DNA of 64,000 bases from Balanoglossus misakiensis (lineage: Eukaryota > Hemichordata), in assembly GCA_040954595.2 (NCBI GenBank), contig CM082595.2:1612001-1676000 (forward strand), written 5' to 3'. The position numbers were made by a program, and so were the translations under genes. This document shows, one piece after another, positions 11,346-20,460 of the stretch. Numbering within the stretch: position 1 is the first letter of the stretch; the number at the start of each line of letters is the position of its first letter. The notes under the pieces are model-generated. The model ran no database searches, was not told the origin of the DNA, and was given only the letters and a program-made list of their open reading frames with translations.

Positions 11346-13847
11346 GAATCTGATGACAACACTGAAAACATAAACAGAAAACTTCAAAAGACCGATTCAC
11401 AAGATTGTCCACTCAGGTCAGAGTTCAGTGATTCTGGAGAGCACCAAAGCAAAGACCACAACGCAGCCTTCAACAATCACTTGAGGGCCACATCTGCATC
11501 AGAAGAAGAATTACTCACACACGCCAATTACCCGTCTGTGAAATGCGATTGTTCGGAGTCTGTTGACTCGGGCGTCTGTTGCGAGTGCCTTCTCAGGGAG
11601 TCCTTTTGTGAGGGAAACAAAAACATTGCAGAGCATTGTGACCAAAGAATAATAGAGTTTCCTGATTTCCAAGACGTCTGTATCACAGCAGAGACTCGAG
11701 CACCTGTTAGTTGTGTCAACCACTTTGATGATCAGCATCTGAGCTCAGAAAATAGAGACACTTTTAAGAAAGACAAACAAGTTCAACTCGAATCGTGCCA
11801 AACTGTCGTTGAAAACACCAAACAAACTGACGACGTAGCTGCGAGGAAAAGACGACAGTTCATTTCTCAGAAATCGGTGAGACTTAGCAGTTCTGGTAGT
11901 AACTATGAAGCTGATATAAACTGGGAACAGCAAACTGGACAACCGAGGAATACCTCTGGAGACTTTTCTCTTGAGGAGACCGAATACGGGGAAAGTTTCG
12001 ACAGCACTTGGAGTTCTTGGAGCGAAATTAGCCCAAGACGGAGCGTGTCACTGCCACGAAGTGCGTATGAAGTATTTGGACGACAGATTAGTACTTCATC
12101 AGAGAAAAGTCTACCAGAAAAGACACCGGTGACTGCGTTGAAACAAAACTCTGAACTCGATAGTGATAAGATCACTGATGATGACTTAAAGTTTGTCGTG
12201 GTAGAGTTACAAGATTTTTCCAAAGTAGCTGACAACAAAAAATTGAAGAAAACCAAAATGCAGAGAAAATCATCTTTGAGTGATTCCTTGTGGGAGATCT
12301 TATCAGATCAAGCGTCAGAGGACGTACCGTTTCTTGAATCGTCCATTGGATTGTCGGATCTTTTGAAACCCGACCTGGAAGGATGGCTGACAGACACCAG
12401 CGACGGAACTCAGTACTGGTGTGTGGTGGCTGATATCTTAATGTGCATGTTCGAGGGCCCTGCATCTGAAAAGTCTGGTAAAGTCCTCGTCCTACCAGGC
12501 TATGAAATCAAATCCAAGATCGACCGTTCCGGGAATGAAAGTCGTTCCCGGAATTCACCATCGGGATCCGAAGTATACCAGTTACATTTGGCGCATCAGA
12601 TGGTGAAAGGAGCGGAATTTGTTTTTTGTGTTGACACAGAAAGAGATCTCTACAACTGGCGTGAAGCCATGAAACTTGCAGCTTCTTTGGACCACAGTAT
12701 CAGCACAGACACGGACGATGAAGACAGCAGTGATGAGGAAACAGGTTACTATGGCAACTACGGTCGCTATAACAACAATGACTCTAACATGACAGCTATG
12801 AAGTATCAGTTACCGGCTACGTCATCCAGTATGGGTGACATTCCAGGAAATCATGCGAACAGTTTTGATTCCGGGGATAACTTTTATGATTTTAGCAAAG
12901 ATTTAGAAGAACCAGATGAAATATCGAATGGTGAAAGTGATTTACATAGTTCCTCGTCGCCGGTTCTGTCAGATCTTGCCAGAGTCCAGCAAAGTGAGAA
13001 TACTAGTCTTCCATCTTCAACCCAAAGCTCACCTAGCAGTACCTTGGAAAGAAATTCTACCCTTGATCTTGTTGATACGGTACATCTTCGAACTCACTCT
13101 GACAGAATATCCAGACACCTGCGAGCTTCAACCGAACCATGCAGAAGAAGTTTTGGGATGAAACTTGCACAGCAAGCGTCGAAAATGAGAGACAGAATGA
13201 CATTGAAAACTGCCAAGACTAAAACAAACTCAGGTGATGATGTCACGGTTGGATCGCTCGAAAAACTCAAGCATTCTGGTGAACTTCAACTGAAAAGCAA
13301 GACTGAGTGGGTCAAATACTGGTGTGTTGTATGCAACAAAAATTTCTATCTTTTCAAGTCGAATCAATCGGATGAAATCGCAGAAACTGTGCTACCTCTG
13401 ACAGGCTGTAAAGCTGCCAAGTCACAAAAAGAGAAAGCTCCAAATGTATTTAAGATTTCATACCCATCTTCCAAGAGGATGTATTTACAAGCATCGCAGT
13501 ATGCAGATGTTTTAAAGTGGATGGACGTAATCAACAGAGAAGCTTCACAACTCGCGACCAGCGCTTCCGACTCCTTCATCAGGCGTGGGAATAAACTCAA
13601 AGACAAAGACATAAACAAATCTAGCTCATTTGCAAGTTTGCAACGCAGGTTTGGATCAGGACACCAGAAAAAATCCAATGCAAAGATGGATAAAGAAGAA
13701 ATGTCACCAGCTGCTCAAAGAAGGATGGCAATGCTGCGAATGTCGAGAGCGAGTTTTACTGAAGGTTATGAAGAACTGGGAGGAAATAGTGACAACAGCT
13801 CAGAGATAATATCACATCAAGAGACTTCAGAAATTGAGAAGAACTCG
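11346..13847 (+). CDS. Exon 1 of those visible: N-terminal linker, PH1, linker, PH2
   Basis: Bounded by acceptor TTTTACAG before 11,346 and donor GTAAGT at 13,848. Its 834 codons start in frame at GAA; the 45 codons before the TTG at 11,481 are open and in the same frame, so the coding exon begins at the acceptor and not at TTG. It ends in phase 0 after E-K-N-S. It carries PH1 (LEGWL at 344-348, Trp438), an acidic Ser-rich linker, and PH2 (GSLEKL at 636-641, PLTGC, Trp725). A 2.5-kb exon is large for an internal exon. Confidence 0.9.
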
Positions 13848-16800
13848 GTAAGTACAATTCCTATTATTTGGACTCTTGGAATTTCAAAGACTGCTTTCAT
13901 CTGGTTTTGTAAGACATGCTGTTTACATACACTGTTTTGTCTTTTTTGACAGGATAATGAAGTGTTTTCTTCACCATCAACCAGGGTTGTATTTACCTGT
14001 CATTCTGAAGATGAAAGCCCTGGGAGTCAGTCTGAAATGGTAATGTTTTGATTGATTGGTTGATTGATTGATTAATTGATTGACTGACTGACTGATTGAT
14101 TGATTAATTGATTTTATTTCTTTAGAGTTTGGCAAAATAAATAGTTCAGTCAAAAAGACAGTATTAAACCCTGATGAGGATCAAGGAAAAGTTTTCCAGA
14201 AACTACGGTAATCGAGTCCATGAGTCCAACGTGTATGGCACGTTTGTAGTAAATCTTCGTTGTGTTTCTTGTGAAAACGTGTGACGTACATTGCAGATCA
14301 TGATAGAGAGAGGGGAATGAGAATGAGGGAATGAACGTAACCATAAACACCCACAGTCTATGTTGACCTTGTTCTGTGCTATACATGCATGTCTTCTTTG
14401 TAGAGCATAGTTCGTGCATACCATGGAACAAGATTTCTTTTTTTCTGTGAAAAATATACTAGTAGGTTGTTTTGATATTTTACATGAAATATGAGAACTA
14501 GATATTTTACCAGAAAATTCAACAATATGAGTGAATTTATGGGTTAGATTTCTCATGTGCTATTTACAAGTGGTTATGTGGATAACCTTGTTGCATGAAT
14601 CAACATGGAGGTTTGGACAGTTACTTTTCAATTTATTGGAGAGACAAGTTGACATTGTAAACATCCTGATCTCAAATACAAGCAAGCGTAAACACAGTGA
14701 CACAATGTTTATAGATGTGGGTGACTAGTTATTGTCTCCTGGAATGCTTTCAGGAGAGAGTATACACATGATGACTGACAATGAGGGCACCAGTGTATTT
14801 TGATGTCCGAGGGTGCTGCTAGTCACAACTAAAACAGTCTTGTTTTCCCGAGGGCATAGCCCGAGAGAAAACAGACTGTTTTGGTGTGACTGGCAGTCCC
14901 GGGGTCATCAAAAATACACTGTTGCCCGAATATGTCAGTCATCAAGTGTTTTATAACACACCAAACACGACACTCACCACATCTAGGCAACAGTACCGGG
15001 CAGAAACCGATCGAACTGATGCCCTAGGGAACAGTTCGAAATGACTAAGGTCACGTGACGGCGTATTGATGAATCACGATCGAGGGTTCGCTGCATGGTG
15101 TGTTATAATAACAACTGTAGCACTTCTTTCTTTGATGTAAAATATTTTTTTAAACTTTTTATTTTTTTGTCATTCACAGGAAAGTCCTCGGGACCTCCGA
15201 AAGCAGAGCATTCATGGTTCCCTTGACGATCTCCCGGGAGTAATATTAAACGGAAAGAAACCGACAAAAATGAAAAAAATCAAGAAAAAGACGCAACCAC
15301 TTAGTGTCGTACGCACTGCAGCTAGAGAATGGACCAACGCAACCAAGATAGGATATCTGAACAGGAAATGTAAAGGGCCATGGACAAGGTATGTGTTGCA
15401 TTGACATAATTATTCCCAGGTGTTCTATCCTAAATATGCAAATATGTCATACCAGTAATTGATCATAAATCTTCATATTTACAAGTTATACTGGTACTTT
15501 CATTGAATTAGAAATTATTGTATTCCTTTTAGTAACCTAATGCCTATTTTGTAATAAACCTTCTTGTACACCTTGTTGCAGGTATTGGATGGTATTGAAC
15601 GAGAGTACACTCTACCTCTACAAGACACCTGAAGATGCTGCTACAGTTGATAACATGTATCTTCCAGGATATGCAATTTCAACCGATGTCAAAACTGCCT
15701 TTAAATCCAGAAAGTTGACATTTAAACTTTCTCATGAGGTGAGACATGGAAAGACATCGCAATGAATGTTTTTTTTTCTGATGAAGGGACAACAAGTCAG
15801 TACATATACATGTAGTGGACTATTCCAGAACTACCGTACATACAGTCAAACCTGTGTTAGTTGCCACCTCTATATATTGGCCACTCTGTTAAAGTCCCTG
15901 TGTAATTAACCTGTGGATAATGTCAAGATAACAAGGGTTCTTTTTTATTGGCAAATTCCAGGGAGAGAGGTCGATATACCTTTCAGCAGACAAAGAATCT
16001 GACTATCAAGAATGGGTGACAGTGATCGACAAAGCCACACAGAAAATCACAGTGGAAAGTCTGAACTTGGAGACTGGAGTTGGCAATGAATTCAGTGATA
16101 ACAAAGGTATGCTCAGTGACCTGAAAATTTCAACATTATTCTGGGAGCTGATTTGTTTAAATAGTCATAATTCACCAGGCGAGTTTGGAAATGCATGTAA
16201 GATGTGACACATGAAAATGATTTTTTTTTTGTAGTTGAAGACAAGGAAATCTTGCAGAAAGAAAACCAGCAGGATTTTCAGCAGGAATTGGTCAGAATTC
16301 AGAAAAAGAAACTGCTACAAGAATTGCTGTCGCATCAGAAAGGTGTCAGACACAAAGACCAAAGACCGAAGGTCAGTATGATAATAATAATTTCCATATC
16401 AAAGTCTTTAATCTCTTCACCACCATTTGAATTCTAGTCCGGACTAGAATTCATTTGTCAACAATAACAGTGGTGGTTACATATATAGACTATGTTAAGT
16501 CGCGCTTGCATTTGATACACAAAACAAAAATACTGGAAATAAAGATAAAAGTTGCAGGCCATGGAGCTTTAAAGGGACAAAGTCTCTCTCTCGTTGCCCT
16601 TTTTCCATTAATTATATTTGATACAAGACACTGTTTATGTTATTCTACATGTGGATATATGGTGAATCAACGTTCAATCACACACAACTTCCATCCAACT
16701 TGTAGACATGAGAATGAAAAACTTGCCAAAATGAATAATCGGTGTTTACCATTTATCCATTTTGGCGAGATTTTTACTCTCATATCCTACAAACGGGATG

Positions 16801-18156
16801 GAAGTTGTGTGTGGTAGAACGTTGATTCACTATATATCCACATGTAGAATAACATATTAACAGTGTCTTGTATCAGACGTAATTAATGGGTAAAGGGCAG
16901 GGAGAGAGAGACATTGTCCCTTTAAGTATTTTTCGTAACTAATCATTACATGTCGTGTTTGGCTTTCAGAGTATGCCACCAGTAGCATTTCCAACAACCA
17001 GGGAAGAAATCGACCAAAAGTACGAAAAGTCTGTTGAAGAAGAAGGAAACAAAGCTCTGAAATATGAAACTCTCTTGAAAAGAAGAAGGATGTCTGCTCA
17101 GATCAAAGTGGATGATTTACAGAAAAAGTTGGAAGATAAGAAAAAGTGTGTTTCCGAGGAGGAGTATGTTGCCATGGAAAAGAGACTCCAGGAGTTGAAT
17201 AACACGAAGATGAAATTGGAAGAGGATATCAAGAAAAACAAACACCAGAAAACTGAGATGTTGGAATCATTGAAAGAGAAGAAGGAACTAGAATTGAAGA
17301 TAGTTGCCCAGCAACAGAGGATGAAACTGCATCGTAAGGTGGCTGCAGAGAAAGCCCTGCAAGAAATCTCAGAGACTGTAGCACAGGTTTCTCCGATGGT
17401 ATCTGAGCAGATCACTTCTCAAGTGTCACGCAGACAGATAGTGAATGGAAATGCAGCCAATAAACGGAGAACACTGCCAATTGTACCAGCGGACAGATCA
17501 CCTGGAATGTTACAGAAATCATACATTGCAGAATTAGATGTTGAATCAGTGTCAGATAAATCCTCAATCAAGAGCTCTGGCTCTGGACATTCTGCCACAA
17601 GTGATAGGACATCCTCGTCGGGCATTGATGACTCGCCACGAAAACTGACGCCAAAACTGAACAGCAAACACAGAGACAGTTCCTTTCAGAGTTCGTTCGA
17701 AGGTCGCATGTCATCAGACGAGATCATTTCACAGGAATCTAGTGTTGTCACGGAAACAGAAGTATCTGTCAGCCAATCAGAAGAGAAGCCACTGACAACA
17801 GCAGAGTCAACCCAATCATTGAAGAAAGAAAAACCTCCAATAAAAACTGAAGTCAGTGCTGAGACCTTGGCAGATATTGAGGTAAGAAACCAGCCAAGTT
17901 GCTTGTGTAAACTGAATGAATCAGTTTATTTTTTAGTCACTCCTGTGTGTTTGATGCATGGTCCAAGTTTCATTGTTTAAATTGCTATATGTTCTGTCAA
18001 AACACTAGTAATCAAAGTTGAGAAACATCTTGTCGGTTTGTTATGTGTGGTAACAATTTTGTTAGAAAATAAACTGATAAAATTCTGTGTATCTGTTTTG
18101 TCATATAGGCATTTGAAAGACTCTCTATGGAAATATTGGGACAGCATGGATTTTGA
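11346..18156 (+). CDS. Triple-PH-domain coiled-coil adaptor protein (AFAP1-like, tentative); 8 exons, 5' incomplete
   Basis: The join of 11346-13847, 13953-14039, 15180-15388, 15582-15738, 15962-16106, 16235-16371, 16970-17881 and 18109-18156 keeps one frame and gives 1,398 residues plus a TGA stop. Three pleckstrin homology domains are visible, at about residues 338-448, 636-735 and 920-1012. Each has an aromatic Tyr-Trp strand motif (YWCVV, YWCVV, YWMVL) and the C-terminal-helix Trp (438, 725, 1003). Linkers are Ser/Thr- and acid-rich (SISTDTDDEDSSDEE near 450), a Lys-rich patch lies at about 889-901, and Glu/Lys-rich coiled-coil segments cover about 1036-1070 and 1090-1210. PH domains bind phosphoinositides or proteins, so a membrane- or actin-linked scaffold is likely. 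Two PH domains split by a Ser-rich linker plus a C-terminal coiled coil recalls AFAP1, but three PH domains do not match that family's usual plan. No catalytic domain is seen. Exon 1 opens at an acceptor, so the true N-terminus lies upstream. Confidence 0.85.
13953..14039 (+). CDS. Exon 2: 29-codon linker exon
   Basis: Acceptor TTTTTTGACAG, then GAT AAT GAA, ending at ATG before donor GTAATG. Phase 0 on both sides, so skipping it would keep the frame. Ser/Glu-rich with no domain. Confidence 0.8.
14050..14114. repeat. (GATT)n/(GACT)n microsatellite in intron 2
   Basis: GATT units with interspersed GACT and TAAT variants, about 16 units long. Confidence 0.9.
14769..14944. mobile_element. Foldback element in intron 2, ~86-bp arms
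   Basis: TGATGACTGACA on the left matches TGTCAGTCATCA on the right. The arms continue through CAGTGTATTTTGATG, CTAGTCACA and AAAACAGTCT to the centre GGGC-ATA-GCCC at 14,852-14,862. The arms are imperfect, with several mismatches and one-base gaps. The fully inverted layout with a tiny loop is that of a foldback MITE. It may be one half of a larger element reaching 15,112. Confidence 0.8.
14948..15112. mobile_element. Possible second inverted-repeat element next to the foldback
   Basis: TTATAACACACCA (14,951-14,963) is the exact reverse complement of TGGTGTGTTATAA (15,096-15,108), with pairing TGTT/AACA continuing outside after a gap. The interior (CCCTAGGGAACAGTTCG, GTCACGTGAC) is GC-richer than the flanking intron. 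It abuts the foldback at 14,944, so the two may be one composite insertion. Confidence 0.55.
15180..15388 (+). CDS. Exon 3: Lys-rich patch and start of PH3
   Basis: Acceptor GTCATTCACAG and donor AAG|GTATGT. It encodes residues 864-932 and two bases of 933. A basic run (KKPTKMKKIKKKTQ, 889-902) precedes the first PH3 strand (IGYLNRK). Phase 2 at the 3' end matches exon 4. Confidence 0.88.
15582..15738 (+). CDS. Exon 4: PH3 core
   Basis: Acceptor CTTGTTGCAG and donor GAG|GTGAGA. Completes Arg933, then YWMVLNESTLYLYK and LPGYAI, typical PH beta strands. Ends in phase 0. Confidence 0.9.
15962..16106 (+). CDS. Exon 5: PH3 C-terminal helix
   Basis: Acceptor AAATTCCAG and donor AAAG|GTATGC. It encodes IYLSADKESDYQEWVTVI with the conserved helix Trp at 1003, closing PH3. 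Ends in phase 1. Confidence 0.88.
16235..16371 (+). CDS. Exon 6: first coiled-coil segment
   Basis: Acceptor after a T-run, TTTTGTAG, and donor AAG|GTCAGT. Gln/Glu/Lys-rich (residues 1034-1079) with heptad-like Leu spacing, ending in a basic RHKDQRPK. Confidence 0.85.
16569..16925. mobile_element. 357-bp TTAA-bounded foldback MITE in intron 6
   Basis: It begins TTAAAGGGACAA and ends TTGTCCCTTTAA. Nearly the whole element is inverted: words such as GATACAAGACACTGTT, TTATTCTACATGTGGATATA, GAATCAACGTTC and CACACACAACTTCCATCC recur as reverse complements, giving arms of about 175 bp around a very short centre near 16,750. TTAA at both ends fits a TTAA target-site duplication, as in piggyBac-type elements (superfamily inferred). 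No ORF. It sits between exons 6 and 7, about 45 bp before the exon 7 acceptor. Confidence 0.88.
16970..17881 (+). CDS. Exon 7: main coiled coil and Ser-rich tail
   Basis: Acceptor TGGCTTTCAG and donor GAG|GTAAGA; 304 codons (1080-1383). It starts SMPPVAFPTTREEIDQKYEK, runs into a long charged helix (to about 1210), then a low-complexity Ser/Thr/Glu tail with many possible phosphosites. Confidence 0.9.
18109..18156 (+). CDS. Exon 8: terminal exon with stop
   Basis: Acceptor TTTTGTCATATAG. It encodes AFERLSMEILGQHGF then TGA at 18,154-18,156. A short amphipathic C-terminus; the frame is fixed by the phase-0 donor of exon 7. Confidence 0.82.
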   Translation, partial: AFERLSMEILGQHGF

Positions 18157-18750
18157 AGTGTCTGCATGTCCTTGTGCCAACTGAGAACAGTAATAGTTTC
18201 ATGGACATTCAATGTTTTAAATTCATTTCAATTTTTAATTAAATAATACTGATTGATTTCATACACATTATTTTGACTGCCTATAAATACTGCATCCTCA
18301 TGTCTTTATTGAATTTCTGAGAGTTTCTTTCAACTCATCAAGGAGATGTTTATAAATGAAAGTTGTTTATAAAGATGTTTATAAATGAAAACACATGAAG
18401 TTGTAGACTGTTCTGAATGTGTAACAAAGAAGAATGTTGACTGAACCATTTTGAGTCAGAGTCAATATTCAGATCTTTGGCCTAGGGTGACTCACAGTCC
18501 CTTGGTGGAAACAGACATGGCCAGTCAATATGTGTATTTCTGTAATGATGACCATAATATGACAACATCTGCAAACAGACAAATTCAAGTTTGAATCTGT
18601 GACCTTGCAGATAACTGCTGTTATTGACATATTTATTCTAGAGTTTTCTGATTCTCTGTGTTTGCTGGTATACCAGTTGTAGTGTTGTTTAAAACTACCT
18701 GAGAATCAAGATTTTTTGTAACTTGTGTTGTGTGACCTCATATTTTCATG
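18157..18750 (+). other. 3' UTR and downstream non-coding DNA of the PH gene
   Basis: Follows the TGA at 18,156. The nearest polyadenylation-signal variant is ATTAAA at 18,238-18,243; canonical AATAAA occurs at 18,844 (inside a mobile element) and 19,639. Which is used cannot be told from sequence. A short direct repeat (GTTTATAAATGAAA, near 18,348 and 18,376) lies inside. Confidence 0.55.
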
Positions 18751-19171
18751 TTAAGGATGTACGTTCAGTAAAATTGAAAGTATTGTCATTTTTTTTAATT
18801 GTGGATTTTTGGATTCTCCTTTGTATGTATAATGAAAATCCGTAATAAAATATAGGGGTCACCGCGCTTGTTTTTGAAATACAGAGCCTTGAATTTAGTC
18901 GATAATAGAAGAAAACTGCTGACTCAGCATTTTTCACCAATGGTTTGTCTATGGGCAAAATTTTTGACGCAATTTATCTCAAAATAGAGCGCGGTGACCC
19001 CTATATTTTATTTGACCAATGAATTTATATTTGCTGGACTGAGCTATGTGTAAAATTTTGTGAAAATGACAATAGTAGAAGTTTGTTTTCTAGCAATTTT
19101 CAATGTAATCCTATGGGAAAAAGACCGGGCGCGCACTGTTTCCGGTTTATGTTCTGCGCGTACATCCTTAA
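18751..19171. mobile_element. 421-bp TTAA-bounded element with nested inverted repeat
   Basis: Left end TTAAGGATGTACG, right end CGTACATCCTTAA: a 13-bp perfect terminal inverted repeat including TTAA. Inside, a 24-bp perfect inverted repeat (18,845-18,868, containing ATAGGGGTCACCGCGCT, and 18,988-19,011) forms a second, nested pair. No coding capacity. The TTAA ends again suggest a piggyBac-like non-autonomous element, a different family from the one at 16,569. Confidence 0.82.
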
Positions 19172-19902
19172 GCAGTTGTTTTTTTTATGAGCTTTTTATC
19201 AGCGCAAAAATGACACACCACATGACATTGATAAAACCAAAGACCCTAGGGTCTATGATTAAACCAATCACTAGGAAATCAATCAGGTGTTACAATAGTT
19301 TAATATGCTTTCTATTCAAGTTCACTTCCTAAAAATAATTGTTTATATTTCTGATACTAGTAAAATACCGGTACAATTGTAAACTTTTACCATATATTTT
19401 AAATAATGTTCACTACTTTGTTATATTTAAACTAAACTATACAGAATTTAATTTTTTTTTGCAAATTGGATTTATTCTATCAGAACTCTGATAAAAATAT
19501 ATTATGTAGAGTGCAATATATTTACAACACTAGTAGAGCTATTATAAAACTTAAAGAATTTGTAAATAGATAATATTCTTTCAGTTGTAGGTGACCACAA
19601 CAAAAACAACTCATTTGAAAATTTATGCATCTTTTAGAAATAAATATTTTAAAGAACTATAAGTGTCGTGTTTGTGAAAAGTGTTATGCTTTGTTATGTG
19701 TAGAAGATTTTGGGTTGTTTACTTTATTGGCTCTTTTCACTGACCGAGTACTCCAAAGTATGCAGGATCGACAGATTTTTGAGTGCTGACGTTGGTGGTG
19801 CACTGTAAACTGTTACTTTGGGAGTTTTATAACATCTCCCGCTAGGTGGCGTGTTTCAAGATGGCCGTGTGTATGCGGGTTGCAGGTACGGACACTGATT
19901 TG
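19172..19902. other. AT-rich non-coding spacer between gene 1 and satellite
   Basis: No exon or repeat seen until the motif cluster at 19,839-19,865. AATAAA at 19,639 is a possible distal polyadenylation signal. Confidence 0.5.
19839..19865 (+). promoter_or_regulatory. CTCF-like and YY1-like motifs just outside the satellite edge
   Basis: CCGCTAGGTGGCG at 19,839-19,851 fits the CTCF core (C-C-N-S-Y-A-G-R-K-G-G-C-R). It is followed within 6 bp by CAAGATGGC (19,857-19,865), the YY1 core. Both are on the plus strand. Both factors are widely conserved in bilaterians. Motif match only; function is inferred. Confidence 0.35.
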
Positions 19903-20460
19903 GCATGAAAATCATCAAATTTTGAAAATTCGCAAAGTCGAAAAATTTTCATTTTTGGATGATTTTCATGAGCTATAACCCATGGTTTTTCTCAAAAAAT
20001 CACAAAATTTACAAAAATAGGCCAAATTTTGAAAATTCGCAAAGTCGAAAAATCGTCGATTTTTGAAGATTTTCATGAGCTATAACCCATGATTTTTTTC
20101 AAAAAAGGACCAAATTTTGAAAATTCGCAAAGTCGAAAAATTGTCATGTTTGGATGATTTTCATGAGCTATAACTCATGATTTTTACAAAAATAGGCCAA
20201 ATTTTAATAATTCGCAAAGTCGAAAAATCGTCGATTTTTGAAGATATTCATGAGCTATAACCCATGATTTTTTTCAAAAAAGGACCAAATTTTGAAAATT
20301 CGCAAAGTCGAAAAATTGTCATGTTTGGATGATTTTCATGAGCTATAACTCATGATTTTTACAAAAATAGGCCAAATTTTAATAATTCGCAAAGTCGAAA
20401 AATCGTCGATTTTTGAAGATTTTCATGAGCTATAACCCATGATTTTTCTCAAAAAATCAC
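19903..20460 (+). repeat. Left-edge degenerate satellite monomers
   Basis: Diverged units with ATTCGCAAAGTCGAAAAAT and TTTTTGAAGAT or TGTTTGGATGA. Two successive copies of a 175-bp dimer are visible (TTTTTTTCAAAAAAGGACC near 20,091 and again 175 bp later). Older, less homogenised copies at an array edge are typical of satellites. Confidence 0.85.

Noticed and set aside
11511-13678. Minus-strand ORFs opposite exon 1
   Set aside because: Shadow frames of the PH-domain exon with no independent features.
11481-13949. Single ORF starting at TTG 11,481 and ending at 13,949
   Set aside because: The frame is open upstream to the acceptor at 11,345, and a consensus donor at 13,848 ends the exon; the last 34 codons are intron.
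15838-15935. MITE-like start ACAGTCAAACCTGTG in intron 4
   Set aside because: Resembles common transposon-end sequence, but no matching inverted end was found.
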